DNA from: Talpa occidentalis | Lineage: Eukaryota > Chordata > Mammalia > Eulipotyphla > Talpidae | Direction of reading: 5' to 3' | Length of the DNA stretch: 64,000 bases | Assembly (NCBI RefSeq): GCF_014898055.3 | Contig: NW_023602073.1 | Span: forward strand, 87,214,678-87,278,677 | Shown: piece after piece, positions 31,275 through 44,458 of the stretch | Layout: each line of letters starts with the position of its first letter | Position numbering within the stretch: position 1 is the stretch's first letter | Notes under the pieces: generated by a model | What the model saw: only the letters and a program-made list of their open reading frames with translations | Database searches by the model: none | What the model was told of the DNA's origin: nothing | Program-made: the position numbers and the translations under genes

Positions 31275-34200
31275 GCAAATAAATTGCTGATGGCCATTTC
31301 CTGAAACTCTGGTGATGCTTTCTAGTGTTTTCTCATTAATGTAGAAAATATTTTTTTCCTAAACCTATCTGCCAGCTGTAATTTAAATTCTCTAGGCTAA
31401 TATTTTTTGTTAAATTAATATAAGTAGCTTAAATCTAAGTTGACATTCTCCTATGTTCTGCTTTTAAAACTCTTAAGTAGGTTTCCTAAATAGGTCAGAA
31501 ATATCTCGGTATGTGGCATATCTTAACCTGCAGAGCAGTGACAACAATGTTTACCTGACTAGGAACTTACTAGCATCAGGATTTGTTAGGAGATTACATT
31601 GAGGAGATTAATTTGAGGAGATTACATTGACCATTCTAGCTAACTTGTCAATCAAGAGATGAAATTGCTTATTATTATTCCATTGTTTATGCAGTTAGAA
31701 TGTTGGACAATCATTATTTTCTTACATATATCCACAACATATAAGATGCCGTCTTTGTTGCCTTATTTATCAGTGTTATAATCTCAGTGCAAAGCTATCA
31801 ACTTGGTCTGATTTATCCTTCAAAGCTCTTGCTGCTTTTGCTAATAGTTCTTTGCGTCTCTATTTTCTTTGCAAATGCTTGCTTCATTATTTTTACTTAT
31901 ATTGAAAAAGCCTTTCAAGATTGCAATTTTCAGGTTCATTCTAAGTATTTAGAAGATCTGTGCCAATTTCTCTTTTAATCTTCATTTCTCCATTTTCAGA
32001 AACAATGGCAAATGATTCATATGCATATATGTACTCTAATGACTCTATTAGAAGTTGATCTCCAGTGTGAATAAGACTATGCCAATTTTCTTTTGAGCCA
32101 ACCAAATGAAATAAAGAGAAGCAAGATGTTTGAAGTTAACTTAATGGTTTTGGGGGTGTACTTTGTTAAGCAAACATTTTTGTGACTTGCTTGTTCTTAC
32201 TGCACGGCTTTAGGCTTTAGGACTAATCAACCCCTATGTGCCTGTTATACTTACCAGTGTTTGCTTTGAGAGAAGTTTCTATGATAGAGCTAGGGAAAAA
32301 ATAGTGTCTAAAACGTATAATACTCTATTCCCATCATTTAACGGAACCTGACTTGAAAATGAGTAGAGACGTATTGTGAATTATGCCATATTACTCAGAC
32401 ACAGTGTCATGTAACACCTAGAATTTGCCAGGCACTTTTGAAATACAATTGACTAGGTGTTTTTTCGAGAAAGGTATATAATATAATGTTATATAATGGC
32501 AGTCCTAAGCCATAGGCTCACTAAAATCAATTAGTTATTGATTCTGGAGTCAATATTCTTATTTAAAAAAATATTTAAGAGGAAAAGTTACTCATCACAC
32601 ACACAAAAACTTCTGTAATTACATCATGTTATTTGTCAATTACACTTTTTAAAAAGGAGAAAAAGTAAGTGTTCTAGGCACCTAGACACAGATACCAGGC
32701 TTTTTATTGTCCTTACTGAGTAATGGGTTTGCTACACAAAATGCACGGGAACAGATTACCATGACATCAGGGTTTCAGAAAAGAAAGACTCTTTATTGCA
32801 AATCAATTGCGAAGGAAATAAGAAATAAACTCAAATAAATATGCCTCTCAAGTTAAGAAAGGTGATGAGGATAAATAGGTTTTGGGAGTTGAGGTTAAGA
32901 ACAAAGGAATAGACTTGGCTGAAGTTTGTTGGCTTGTTACAGGGTACTTGATGCATGGAAAAGTATCAGAGCCTTCTCTTCAGTTAAATAGAATTTTGAA
33001 GTTGTGTTGGTGGCTACCTGCTCTGGGACACCCTTCTTCTGCATTTTCAGTCCTTTGGCTCTGACCGATCTTGTTGTTCAGCAATGGTAGTTGCTTCTAC
33101 TTGCTCAGACTGGGTCATCTTCAAATAAACTCTGACTGAATACAAATCTCAAAGAGAAAGATAAATTGTTTTTTTCTTTTTTTTTTTTTCTTTAGAGACC
33201 CAAAGCAATTTAACCATTTAAGTTCAGTTATATCCTTGAAGCATTAATTAATTAGATTGAGTGGGACTCAGTGTTTCTGTGTGGATGTTAACCAAATCAA
33301 AGTCCTAGAATTTTGGGACAAGAGAACTATTTAAGGTATACACAAAGTAGAATTTATTTATATGAGAAAGAAGTAACCGTCTGAATTATTTGCTAATATA
33401 TTGCTTTCATTGAGAAAATTCTTGAAGGGCAAATTACTTGACTTTGGACCAGGGAATATAGTTAGCTCTTGGGGGTCATTAGAATACTCCATGTAGGTTG
33501 ATAGAGTTGAGCTTCCAGATCCGATCTTAGAGCAGCCACACACTTAATCATTTCCATTATCCAGATTATACCTGGCATTTACTGTTAAATCCCAGGTGTC
33601 TTCATGTAAGACCAATATGTTCTCTGCAACTGTGTACTTTGCAGTCACTGACCAGTGGTTAGGTAATTTACAGGGATGTTTTGGGGCTGTGGAATATATT
33701 CTTCCTCAAATACTTCTGGCAGAAATTCTGCCTCAATGAACATGTAAAATTGTTGGAATGTATACTGGTATAATTAGTTATAATGCATAAAACTACAGGA
33801 CTGCAGCAAGTGACAATGCACAGCTCACTGGACTAAATCAGTGATGGTGGATGAAGTCAGTAGTTATCTAGCTACAGGACAAGGAAACATCACTCTCCCT
33901 AGCAATTGTACAGGCAAAATGATTAACAACACTTTTAATCATATATTCTTTCTTTTAGGTTTCCAGCATGATTGACATTTAAAAAATATTTACTATTATT
34001 CTTGTTATTCCTAGAAGTTAAAAATGGAAAACAGGGTAGAAATTTTCTGTTATTCCTGATCATGTTGATTTTAGAGTTATATATTTGCTTGGAGTCTTGC
34101 AAATTGGACCAAGTCTCCTCTCTCTCCAACATTGTTTCTTTAAGAAATAGTGACAACACGTTGTTTTAGAGACCTTTACACTCCTGCACTACAGCTTCAT

Positions 34201-35265
34201 TTTTTCTGAGGTAATCCATATTGTAGGGGTATACAATAGATTCATTTTACAGCATGTGTGTGATAGTAAAGTATAACTTATGCCTCCATTTAAAATATAC
34301 TTGACTATTTTCTATCAATAGGTGATTCGCATAATAGTATGCAATCAACTTTAAATCAAAATATCAATTTTTAAAAGATCCTTAGATGCAAACCTTTCTG
34401 ACCTGTAAATATACCATTTTACTATATCAAGATCATTGCATAAATTAGCTTAAATAAAAAGAAAGGGCATTTTATCAATTTCAGATTTGTTTTATTGTTG
34501 TTGTGTGTCTTTTACTTGGTATGAAGTTGACTTCATCTGAACTTCACCAACTCTATGGTGGTGACAGAAAGAAAGGGAAGCATGAAGAGGCTCAGTCCAG
34601 AATACTTAGGAGAAAGAAAGACTAGAAGTCCGTGATGGATTGGAAGTGACAAGGAAGGGAGAGGGAAGATTTAAGAAGGATGCCATGCTTCTGGTTCAAG
34701 TAACTGAAAGGGAAAAAGAATAGATTTGGTGGTAAGATGAGTTTGGCTTTGTATGCATATACTCTCAACTATGTAAGCACATTGAGTAGAAATGTGTATA
34801 AACATCTGGATTGAGTTAAAAATCTGAAAGTCATTTTCATGTATAGATAGCCTGCTTTGTCCCTTTTTCTGCACACTCTTCCCAGGCAGAATATAGAACC
34901 CCGAGGGGGTATTAAAATATAGGGGTAGAGTAAGAAAAGAAAAATTGACAAGTGACAGAAAAATTAGCCAGAAAAAAAGGACAAGAAGTCAGTCAGATAA
35001 CCTTGGGGATGAGAATATTTCAAGGAAGTCGAGGTGATCTATGATGCAAATGCTATAGCAAAGGTCAAGTGAGACATGAACTAAGAAGTGTTCACTATGT
35101 TTATAATTAAAGGATTTGGCCTTGGCAAACACAGTTCAGAGAGGTAAGGATGAAACTGGAGCAGTTTCCAGTGGTAGCAGTGATGGGATGTGTTAATAAT
35201 ATGAATGAGTGGGGTATGGGAGTGAAGCAGAACAAATAACATAAATAAGTTGTTGTATGGGTTAT
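31275..35265. other. Long stretch without supported genes
   Basis: About 4 kb of AT-rich, mostly non-repetitive DNA. A GAGGAGATTACATTGA-type short repeat occurs at about 31588-31634 and a T-rich run at about 33170-33194. Small open frames (all under 80 codons) have no recognisable domain. I cannot exclude conserved non-coding elements or a short exon. Confidence 0.4.
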
Positions 35266-35970
35266 TCTATGTCAGGATTCTAAAAAGAACAGAACCAATA
35301 GGCTACATATAGATATAGATATAGATATAGATATATAGATATAGATATATAGATGTATAGATATTTAGATATATAGATATATAGATATCTATATCTATAG
35401 TTATAGATATATAAGATGAGATTTATTATGGGAATATGCCAACATGATTATGGAGGCTAAGTCTTTTGACAGGCCATCTGTAAGTCAGATAAGCTGAAAA
35501 AGCTGGTAGGATGATTCAGTGTGCATGCAAAAACCTAAGAAGTGAAAGGAATGTGGAGGTGGAGTGAGGGGCTGGTATGAGTCTCAGAGCCTGAAGTGTA
35601 GAGTACCAGGAACTTCAATCTCTGAGAGATTAAAGGGGTAGTGGTGGGGGGAGACTGACTGGGGGAGATGGACGGGGGGAGTGAGAGAGAGAGAGAGAGA
35701 ATATAAAGAAGTGGAGCAGGAGGAAGACTGAGGGAAGGAGGGGAAGACAGGAAGGGTGCATTCATGCCCGTCCTTTGCTGCTCTCTGGGGATCGGATGGA
35801 GTATGCCTTCTCAACATGGTGAGGGAGAACCTTTGTTACTCAGTCTGCTGATTCAAATGTCAGTTTCCTTCATGAGCATCCTCACAGACATACCAAGAAA
35901 TAACGTTTAGTTTATCAGCTATCCGGGTAGCCCTTAGCCCGGTCATGTTGAAACATAAAATCTGCCATTG
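35266..35970. repeat. Ancient interspersed repeat with microsatellite
   Basis: The arrangement AAGAACAGAACCAATAGG, a TAGATA run, GAGATTTATTATGGG, ATTATGGAGGCTAAGTC, CCTCACAGACATACCA and AACATAAAATCTGCCATTGT is a layout I recognise as a recurrent mammalian repeat, but I cannot name it with confidence. The AGATAT tract is at 35306-35412 and a GA run at about 35679-35700. Confidence 0.55.
35306..35412. repeat. (AGATAT)n microsatellite
   Basis: Mostly ATAGAT/ATATAGAT units with interruptions, about 105 bp, ending in an inverted ATATCTATATCTATAG part that could fold back. Confidence 0.92.
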
Positions 35971-38059
35971 TCATTATCAATAGGGGTATTGATGTCTCCT
36001 AGGATATTGGCAGATTTTGGGTCTGGGTAAGGTCAAAGGAGTATGTCAAAGTCTCTTTGAATTAGTGGGGATGCTCAGAATTTTAGAAGAAATTAGTGCT
36101 GGGAACAAGGAGTGACAAGTGAAGCCCAAATAGAGTTTTTAAAAAGTGGCAAAGGAATAGTTGATGTTCTGCTTACGCCTCTTGGGAAAGAAACAAATAA
36201 GCAACAGCCAATTTAAGCTAGTTGGGTGTATGTAGGGCTAATATCAAATTACTAGAAAAATGTAGGGCCATTGTGGAATGTAAACAGATTCAGGCACTGA
36301 GTTTCTTTGTGTCCATCTTTCAAAGGATACATAAAAGGCCTCTTACTTTTTTGTTTTTATCTTCACTTTTTCCTGGTTTTCCATACCGTGGGTCTGCACT
36401 TAACACCCACTGTCAACCTCCCCCTTGGCTTAAAGATCTTCTAATCTCAAGTCCCAAGTTCCGAGTTTTTAGAATCTCAGCGTATTTCAGTCGGAATGGA
36501 TGTTGGGTGGGGAAAGGCATTGACATCTGCCTTGCATAATTTCTAGAGCCATTTAAATCAAAGACAATGTTTCCCTCCCTTTTTGGCTTAGAAAGTCCTG
36601 GGAGAATAATTTGTCTCCAGTTTTAGGGGTAGCATGAAGTATGTGAGAGCAAAATGGAAGGAGAGAGGTAGTTTCTTAACAATGGCCTCAGTGGGTGAGG
36701 AGGACAAGGTTGAGTTGGGAAGTAAAAAAGCACATAAACATAACTTGTTTTACCATTTCATTTCATTTCTATGTTCCCAAGAAACATTTCACAGCCTTAA
36801 TTAGATTGTAATGTCTCAGAGGGCTTATTACTTGTATCTTGAGTACTTATATCTTATATTTCTTTTGCAAATCCTAACCCAGGTACCCAGCAAAGTGTTC
36901 TGTCTATCCATTGGATTTGGAACTTATTTTCATCTTTGTATTTTATTAAATGATGCTTATGTCCTATCAACCACACAATAGTTCTGTAAGTACTTCATCT
37001 TTATATTTGCCACATCTTTAATGTTCAGCCTCATGTCTGACCATATATAGAAGTTGGATGAGTCAATATAAGTAATGAGTAATATGACAGAACAAAATTA
37101 GAGAAAGCATTGTTTCTAGTGCTTGGGGTTTTAGCAACTTTTTCCAACACTTTGAAAAGTGTCACATAGTTTCATGTGATGTTTAAGGATTCCTTTCCAT
37201 TAAAGACATATTTTTTCTGTTTTTTCCACATCTTTGATTTATTTTTAACAGACTCCCAGGATTAAAAGCCTGCCAGAGTAAGGGTGGAAATTGTTATAGA
37301 AAGTGCTAAAGTTACTATGTCTGCAAATGTGAAGACAGGAGGAGGGATATTATGGTAAGAGGGAATTTTCCAAAATAAGAATGAGAGAAAGTATTTCCTA
37401 AATGGGACTGTGTGATATTGAGCAGCAGCTAACTAAATTGATTGTGGAGACTCTGGCGGTGGTGTTATTCTGGAAGTCTTCATGGTGAAGTTTCATGGTC
37501 ATCCCTCAGCTGTGCTGGGCAATCTTGCCCAGTGAGGGGCCCATTTCTTTTCAGGGTTATCAGTTAACTTTTCTTACCTAAATGGTGAATAGTTGACATT
37601 TCAGAGGGTTTGGTGAACAAGGAGTTAGAGATGAAACTGGTGGATCTGTCTAATGTCTAAAATGAGACCTAACTATCTCTTTGGGTATCAAACAGATTAA
37701 CACCCATGAGTCAGGAATATGACTGACACCTACTTATTAAAATTACCAATATTTTAAGCTTTTCACTTTTTGCCTCCCTGTGAGAGTCAGACAGTATATG
37801 GCACCAAGTTTAGGAGAGTCATTTCACAATATTCAACACATTATATCATAGCCCCCCTTATTTACTGTATTTCTCATCTTTATAATCAAAACTACAGGCT
37901 GCATTATCATCCTGTTTAGTTCAAACAAGGCATATGTAATTATTTCAAATAATGAGTAGCTTGAATCTTAACTCTGAGATGTGCTAGGTTGCTTCTGCTT
38001 GGGTCAACCCTTTGTAATGAGGCTTGAGATTTTATCTTCACATAGTACCGCTAACACTC
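35971..38059. other. No gene seen
   Basis: About 2.1 kb. One 105-codon frame (36222-36539, plus) has no domain or composition that argues for a gene. No clear repeat. Confidence 0.4.
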
Positions 38060-38441
38060 TGTAGGGGCAGGATGGGCACAGAGCAGGTTTCTATGATCTA
38101 GCAGATGGGTAAAGGAGAGTCCTGGAGCCCTCAGTGGCTTTCTCAGGCTTTTATTGAGATTTTCCATGTAGTGCAGCAACCAGGTACACAGCAGGCAGGG
38201 GGGTGGGGGTGGCAAGTCTTCACTCTGGCCTTCTGGAGCCTTCTTTCGTTCCTTTTCTCTTCTGCTTCTTCTGCTTCTGCTTCTCTTGGTGACTATCTCA
38301 ACACTCCTCCCATGGCCCACAGAAGTAAACAAGATAGTTTGCAATAATGTAACAACTGCAGTGCCCCATCAGGCAGGGCAATCCTAACGGTGGGATGGCA
38401 GAAAAGCCTGAAAACCTTTTACCAAACCCTTTACCCTACCA
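38060..38441 (-). mobile_element. Solo LTR of the provirus family, diverged
   Basis: A 382-bp LTR in reverse. Plus-strand ends are TGTAGGGGCAGG and TTACCCTACCA. A polyadenylation signal lies at 38150-38155, and AAGCAGAAGCAGAAGAAGC-type purine repeats sit where the provirus has its GC-rich hexamers. A 4-bp direct repeat ACTC (38056-38059, 38442-38445) is probably the rest of a 5-bp TSD. The U3 inverted repeat persists at 38364-38373 and 38383-38394. Confidence 0.87.
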
Positions 38442-39067
38442 ACTCCCACATGCTACATCCCTACACCTGGTCCTGCCTTACATCTCTCCAACCATAAGTA
38501 GGACCAACATCCGTCTCTTGCTATAGCTGATATGTCTAGAATATCATCCTTGAGGATGAATTGTACCTTTAATTGTTTTATTCTTTAAATACTGATTTAA
38601 TAATTTTTCTCCATTAGAAGTGTTCATGTTTGCATTAGTTTTTTAATTAAATGGTCATTAGTTAAGGACAATCATGACATACTTTTAAACATGCATTATT
38701 TCATAACAAAGATTTCATTATCAAACGTATTCTCTTGTATTGCTGTGATAATATCTAATGAGAATTATGTGGTGTGTTCTCACAAATACAGAGCTTGCTG
38801 CTCAACTTTCTCACTTGATTTATTTCCTAATGTGTTACTTGAAGGATTTCTAAACTGATGAAATCAAGATTGGAAAAACTTTTTAAAAATGTATTTCCAG
38901 AATATCTCTCTGTGGAAATGACATATAAAGCTGTTTTTTCCCCATATTTATATAAAGGAATTGAAGTATTTAAAGAATAAACATTCACCAAAGTTTATGA
39001 TAACATGTATGCTATTTTATTATCTGAACATTTTACTTAATTCTTAAACCAGTTTAAAAAGTAAATT
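38442..39067. other. No gene seen
   Basis: AT-rich, nothing assignable. Confidence 0.45.
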
Positions 39068-39119
39068 GTGGCCTCCCTGGTGGCACAGCTGGTAGAGCGC
39101 TGCACTGTGATCTCTGACC
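39068..39119 (+). repeat. SINE head fragment
   Basis: GTGGCCTCCCTGGTGGCACA and GTAGAGCGCTGCACTGTGA match the first 50 bases of the SINE. The rest is absent and no A-tail is seen, so it is a truncated or internally deleted copy. Confidence 0.7.
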
Positions 39120-40151
39120 TGAGCGCTCATGTCTTCTGCTGCCATCATTCAAACTGCAGAAGATTGCTTATAGTTCTTGATATTATCTATTTTGAAATTA
39201 ATGTCCAATGTAAGGTATTTTATGAAAGTTATATGAGCTTCTGACTTTCTCAGGAACAGATTTATGAGAGAATCTGCTTATTCCTTCTGAAATGTGTAAT
39301 TATTCATAAGCAGCTATATGTTGGTCTCATTAGTTCAATTATTAGATTCACTAGAAATTATAACTAAGATAAATGAGTTTTTAAATTGCAGTTATAATTA
39401 CACATTTGAATGAATAGAACATATTAATATTTTATTAATCAGTATTAAGTTCTGCTAGAACAGTGTAAATTATGCTAGATATATTTTGTTTTTAAATAGT
39501 TTTTTAATTTCTGTGTTTTTCTCATTATGCTCTTTTTTTATTGTGATTTCTCTGACTGTCTCTTCTTTTTTTCAGTGAATTATTCTTGTAGTTATTTTAG
39601 TTTAGTATTTCATTTTAAGAGCCCAATTTTGGACTTATTTATTAATTCTACATGTTTTCTGATATATAATCCCTACATTTTTGACTTTCTTTATCAATCT
39701 CTTCTTCCTACCTCAGATTTTTTAATTCTTTTCTCCCTAATATCTTGAGGTACAATGCTTCAAGTCACTTATTTTTACTCCTCTGATACTTAGTGTTACA
39801 AATGTTGCCGTGTTCTGTAGGCTTAATTAAATATGTGGTGTTTCATTACTGCTAATTTTTGTTCCAGTTGTAATTTTTTACTTAAACAGGAGTTAAGTGG
39901 TGTGTTTTCTTTTCCTGATAGTTACTTTTCCTATTTAATTTTTCTTCATTTCTGGAGCTTATGCATTGTGATAAGGGAATATTCATTATAATTTTTGCAT
40001 TTTGAGGGTTTCTTTGCTTATAACATACAATAAATTTTTGGAACTATTACAATCCTAGAACAAGAATCCTAGAACAAGTAGTGAATCCTAGAACAAGAAT
40101 CAGAATGATCATGACTTCCAGTTGGACCAAGGCCAGCCTGAATCCATCTAT
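39120..40151. other. No gene; short tandem repeat
   Basis: AT-rich. AATCCTAGAACAAG occurs three times, at 40051, 40065 and 40084. Otherwise nothing recognisable. Confidence 0.5.
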
Positions 40152-40345
40152 TAGATGATCTTTGGGGCTAGAAATACCTGGGTTTGAATTCCAGCTTTAC
40201 TTTCTATTATCTGAGGATAGTTTTGGAAGTTGCATGACTTATATGAGCTTTTTTTTTTTCTCTTCTATTAAATGAAGATAATAAAATCCACCTGCAATGT
40301 CATTTTGTGGATTGGATGAGCTGTATGAAAGCCAGGACATTGTTT
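40152..40345 (+). repeat. MIR element
   Basis: AATACCTGGGTTTGAATTCC, TATTAAATGAAGATAATAAA and ATTGGATGAGCTGTATGAAA follow the MIR order in sense. Confidence 0.82.
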
Positions 40346-40559
40346 TATACAATTTAATCTCTTCTTTAAATTTAGGTCTTTGGAATAACACTGTGGGGAA
40401 TGGGAACTCAATCTTGACAATGTAACTTAATCAGAGAATCTAATTCACTCCCCTGATTAGCAGTTCTGGGCTTCTGTGTCCAGGAACAGGAGCTTCTGTG
40501 TAATCATTGCACGGGAACATTGATGTACTTGTGCATGACAGTTCTAGATAGTGATAGAG

Positions 40560-40745
40560 AGGACTCTTGGGGTCCCAGATTTAAATCCCTCTTTCATTTT
40601 TCTAAGTGTGTGGCATTGGCCAAAGTAATTAATTTCTCCAAGCTCCTGTTCTTTTCTTTAAAATTGAAACAGTGATAGGGCTTGATTCTCATTATGAAAG
40701 ATAAATACAATAAATTGGAGAAAGCTATTAGCATGGTACCAAGAG
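40560..40745 (+). repeat. Second MIR element
   Basis: GTCCCAGATTTAAATCCCTC, GTGTGTGGCATTGGCCAAAG and AATTTCTCCAAGCTCCTG match the MIR core in sense; the 3' part is weaker. Confidence 0.75.
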
Positions 40746-43404
40746 CTAAACTATTGTCATCCCCTTATAAATGTGTTGCATATAATTATCTCTGCACACA
40801 TTCATTATTGAAAGTTAAAAATTAGCCTAAGTTAATGATACAGGATGATCTGGAGGTTCTTTTTTCTTCCATTTTGAAATTTTGATGATTAATATTTAAG
40901 ATAAAGAAGATTGAAATACAGAAAAAAAAATACACACTATTAAACCATCACATCAATCTTCACAAAGAGTGTGACACTAGGATTTAAAATAGCAATTAAG
41001 GTTGCCCTGGAATTAAAAAATATAGGTCTTTACTACAAAATCTACTTTGGAAAGGTTTGTAGGAAATACTAAAAATAGGTTAAAAAGATAATGAAAGAAT
41101 GCAGAAAAAAATTGGCAACTCAGCTACAGCTGGTTTGTGATAATAACTGACCCTCACAGGGCATTGTTTCTAAGCCCTGTTGGGTAGTGCTGGGTTACTT
41201 TTCAGCAAACCACAGGGAACTTCTGGTTTGATCTAGAATGTGTGAGTGGCAGCCCTGGGATTTTGCCTTAAAAGGGTCTTTGGGTTCCAACTGTTATAAA
41301 CTCTAGATGCCTCTGGCTATTTGAATGGCACCTCACAGGGGGTGGTTCCTTTCCCTAAAGATGACAAAAACTCACTTATTTCTTTAAATAGACTTAGCAG
41401 ATTGATGTGAAGCCATTTATCAAAGTCTCCTGGATCCATGAACACCAGGGTTGCCCTGTGTCAATGGAACGATGTCCAGTGAATACTAGAGGATAAAAGT
41501 TCCCTTTTGAAGTGAGACTTCTCTGCATAACCCAATGCCAGGGGTTCTGTTCTTTCTTATATGTTAGATCACAAAACAAAGCTAAAAGAAGGGGTGAGGC
41601 AAGACATTACATTAGCATACAGAACACTCAGCATTCTCTCTTCAAAAAATGGATTTCCTGATTCTAGAGAGGCAGGTGAGAATGTAGTGCCATATTCTGG
41701 AGAGATTATTTTTGGTGTCAATCTTTTGAATGGATGAATTCCTTTACAATTAAATGTTGACAGAAAACAGAAGTTAATCTAGGTAAGGACAAACCTTTCT
41801 TCCTGCTTTCATATCCTAGGTATTTTATTTTTTGATTAGTTTCAAATATGAAACCTTTCCTAATAGAACTTTATTCTTATGGATTCTAACAATATTATGC
41901 TCCTAAGCTGTAATATCCTTGATTTAGGTTAAATTTATGATGTTATGCAAGAGGACGATATTACAGTGACATAGCAGGAACTTAATTTTTAAGGAAGTCT
42001 TTCCTGTTTTTCCTGACAGGCAATGCAAGACCAACATGGAAGCCTTGGGTCTTGACTATAGTGAGTTGCAATGTAACTTCACCAGCTTCAAGTTGTTTGG
42101 AGTCCTTTGGGAATCTGGTGAAATTTGTCTCTTGTTTGAAATGAGTATTCAGATCAGTCTTAGCAACAGTGCATCTATATGTGCTCCCTACTTCCTTACC
42201 ATGCCTTTAGTTCTTTCTCCATTTTATAATCCTCAGCAAAACATACGGAAACTACTATGGAGAGTCTGGCACTGGTCTGGGAAGGTAAAACATAGACATG
42301 GACCCTCAAGAAACTAGAAAAACAGTTTTGCTGAGGAAGGAATCACTCAAGAGATAAAAATAGAAAGCACTTTGTTAATCACTCATAACAACTCCCAACA
42401 TTTTGGAGGAAAGGGAAGTCACAGAGCAGAGAGACTGCGGCTGAAGCTTGCACTCTGCTAATCTCACAGACATGAGGGGCAAGTTGGTTTAGAGGCCAAA
42501 ATCTCAGCTGAGAAATTTCTGTAACTGAATGTAATTTATATTTTGAGCTCATTTTTTTTTTTCGGCCTAGTGGATATTTAATATCCTTCCACCAGTTGGT
42601 GCTTATCAAGTATGAAAGGGAGAGGTGGGTGTAAGAGGAGCACCTGCTCTGAGGTGTTAGAGCCTGAGTGGGAATGGGGGCATGGTGGTGATGCCATGAT
42701 GAGCAGACTGAAGCTACGTCCATCTGAAATTACCCCAAACGTAAAGCATATCAGTTAATTTGTCAGAGTATTACTTATTATACATTAAATCATTAATTAA
42801 GAGGAGGTTTCAATGAAAATCTACACTTCTGACTAGTCTTGAAAAATCAAAGGGCTATACTGGACCCACATTCCTGCAACACTCATTTATTTCTGAATTT
42901 ATCCACTTATGTTAACAACTAGTCCTGAGGTTTGGTTTTTAAACCCTGCATGCAAAAAGGCATGTATTAAGCCACAAGAGAAAGGTCAAAATTTAAACAG
43001 CAAGGAAAGAACACAGAAACCATTTTAGCAAGGCAAAGGAGCAGGAAAATATGGCAGATATTTGAGGTACAATAAATAATCAAGTTAAATTACAGGGTCA
43101 GTTCAGGCAAAGGTTGGCCAGGCATGAGATCACAGATAGCCCGCAGTCAGAGAGGGAACTGGAGACTGTCCTGTGAACTGTGAAAAACCATGAATTTTAA
43201 TAAATATATTGACTAATATTTTGGTAAGCTGATTATGGACATGGAGTCTAGAATAGGTCAAAAGAGGGATAAAAAAAGATAGGAAAATAATTAAAGTTGA
43301 ATTAGACAATTCTGTTCTGAATACTTAGCAGCTTTTGTGAGGAGCTAGTGGGCTAGAAATTTTAGCTTAATGTCTAAAATAGTACTGTCGATTGTCAGGA
43401 TTTT
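40746..43404. other. No gene seen
   Basis: About 2.6 kb. Frames of 93 codons (42036-42317, plus) and 114 codons (42379-42723, minus) have no recognisable domain. No strong repeat signature. Confidence 0.4.
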
Positions 43405-43657
43405 TTTAAAGATTTATTTATTTATGTATACAAGAACTGGGGTACAGGCTAGGGTTGTAGGGGGTGAGAGGAGTCACCAGAGACAGAGTGGGAAACAGAA
43501 CAGGTAGATTGATTGAAGTACACTGCTGAGGGGAGCAGCAGGCTTGACAGGAGAGGTCTGCTGTGCCATATCTAGCCGGGGATCAAACTTGTGCTGCAGA
43601 GGCTGTGGATAGCTTCATAGGTTGTGGTCTTAACCCCTTGCACCACCAGGGGGGCCC
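43405..43657 (-). repeat. tRNA-derived SINE, older subfamily
   Basis: Reverse full-length copy between ATTGTCAGGATTTT (about 43391-43404) and ATTGTCAGAGGATTTT (from 43659), an imperfect target duplication. The head reads GGGCCCCCCTGGTGG in sense. Confidence 0.88.
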
Positions 43658-44264
43658 AATTGTCAGAGGATTTTAATTGAAGTGTTCTGCTATTTCTTGT
43701 TGGTCCATATTCAATAGACATCTAGCTGATATTTGCATCAACTTTTGTTGACATTATTTGGTTTTGATATTTTAAACTTTGCATTTCATTTTGCTGAGTT
43801 GAATGATTGTGCAATACAAAGAGCAGACTAGACTGCAAGCTCTGGTGAAACTCTGCTGCTGCCATCAAGGTCAACTTTCAAACAGCATGACCTTCAGCTT
43901 GGGGTAGAGGTCCACTGAGCACAAATGGTCTTGGATTATTACCTTCTCTGACTTGGACTATTACCTTCTGTTGATGTGAAATTGACTACTGTGGAGTTGC
44001 CACTTAGGCAACTCAGAAACAGCATGCTCCTTAGATTTTTTAATACTTCTATGCATGTATGTCTAGAACTGAGTTAGCTTTAAATAGATTTTTTAAAATC
44101 TGAACTGCATAAAGTGTTAGTTAACACTGCACTATTTTTGTTAAGCCAAGATTTTATCCACTCAACAGTTGCTTGGTGCATCTAATCTCTGTGAGAAAAA
44201 AAATTGAATGATGTATTATTAACAATCTAATAATCAGTATCAGTTACAAATTACTGAGATTAAT
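43658..44264. other. No gene seen
   Basis: No supported feature in this AT-rich stretch. Confidence 0.45.
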
Positions 44265-44458
44265 GACAATAGCTATAATTACTGAGAAACATTTTATGTG
44301 GCAGATACTATGCTGTGAATTTGACCTAGATATTTTAAAAAGTTAAAAGCAACACTACAAGAAAACTATTCTTATTCTTCTTTTACAAATGAGAAAATTA
44401 AGGTCCAGAAAAAGCAAGAAATTTACTCAAGATAACACAGTTAAAAAAGTGTAGCATC
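44265..44458 (-). repeat. MIR-family element
   Basis: TTATGTGGCAGATACTATGC, CTTTTACAAATGAGAAAATT, AAGGTCCAGAAAAAGC and AGATAACACAGTTAAAAAAG follow the reverse MIR order. Confidence 0.75.

Noticed and set aside
35306..35412. AGATAT run as a CRISPR-like or regulatory array
   Set aside because: Simple microsatellite with no spacers, in a mammalian repeat.
42036..42723. Frames of 93 and 114 codons as possible exons
   Set aside because: Nothing identifies a protein family and the surroundings are AT-rich and intergenic in character.
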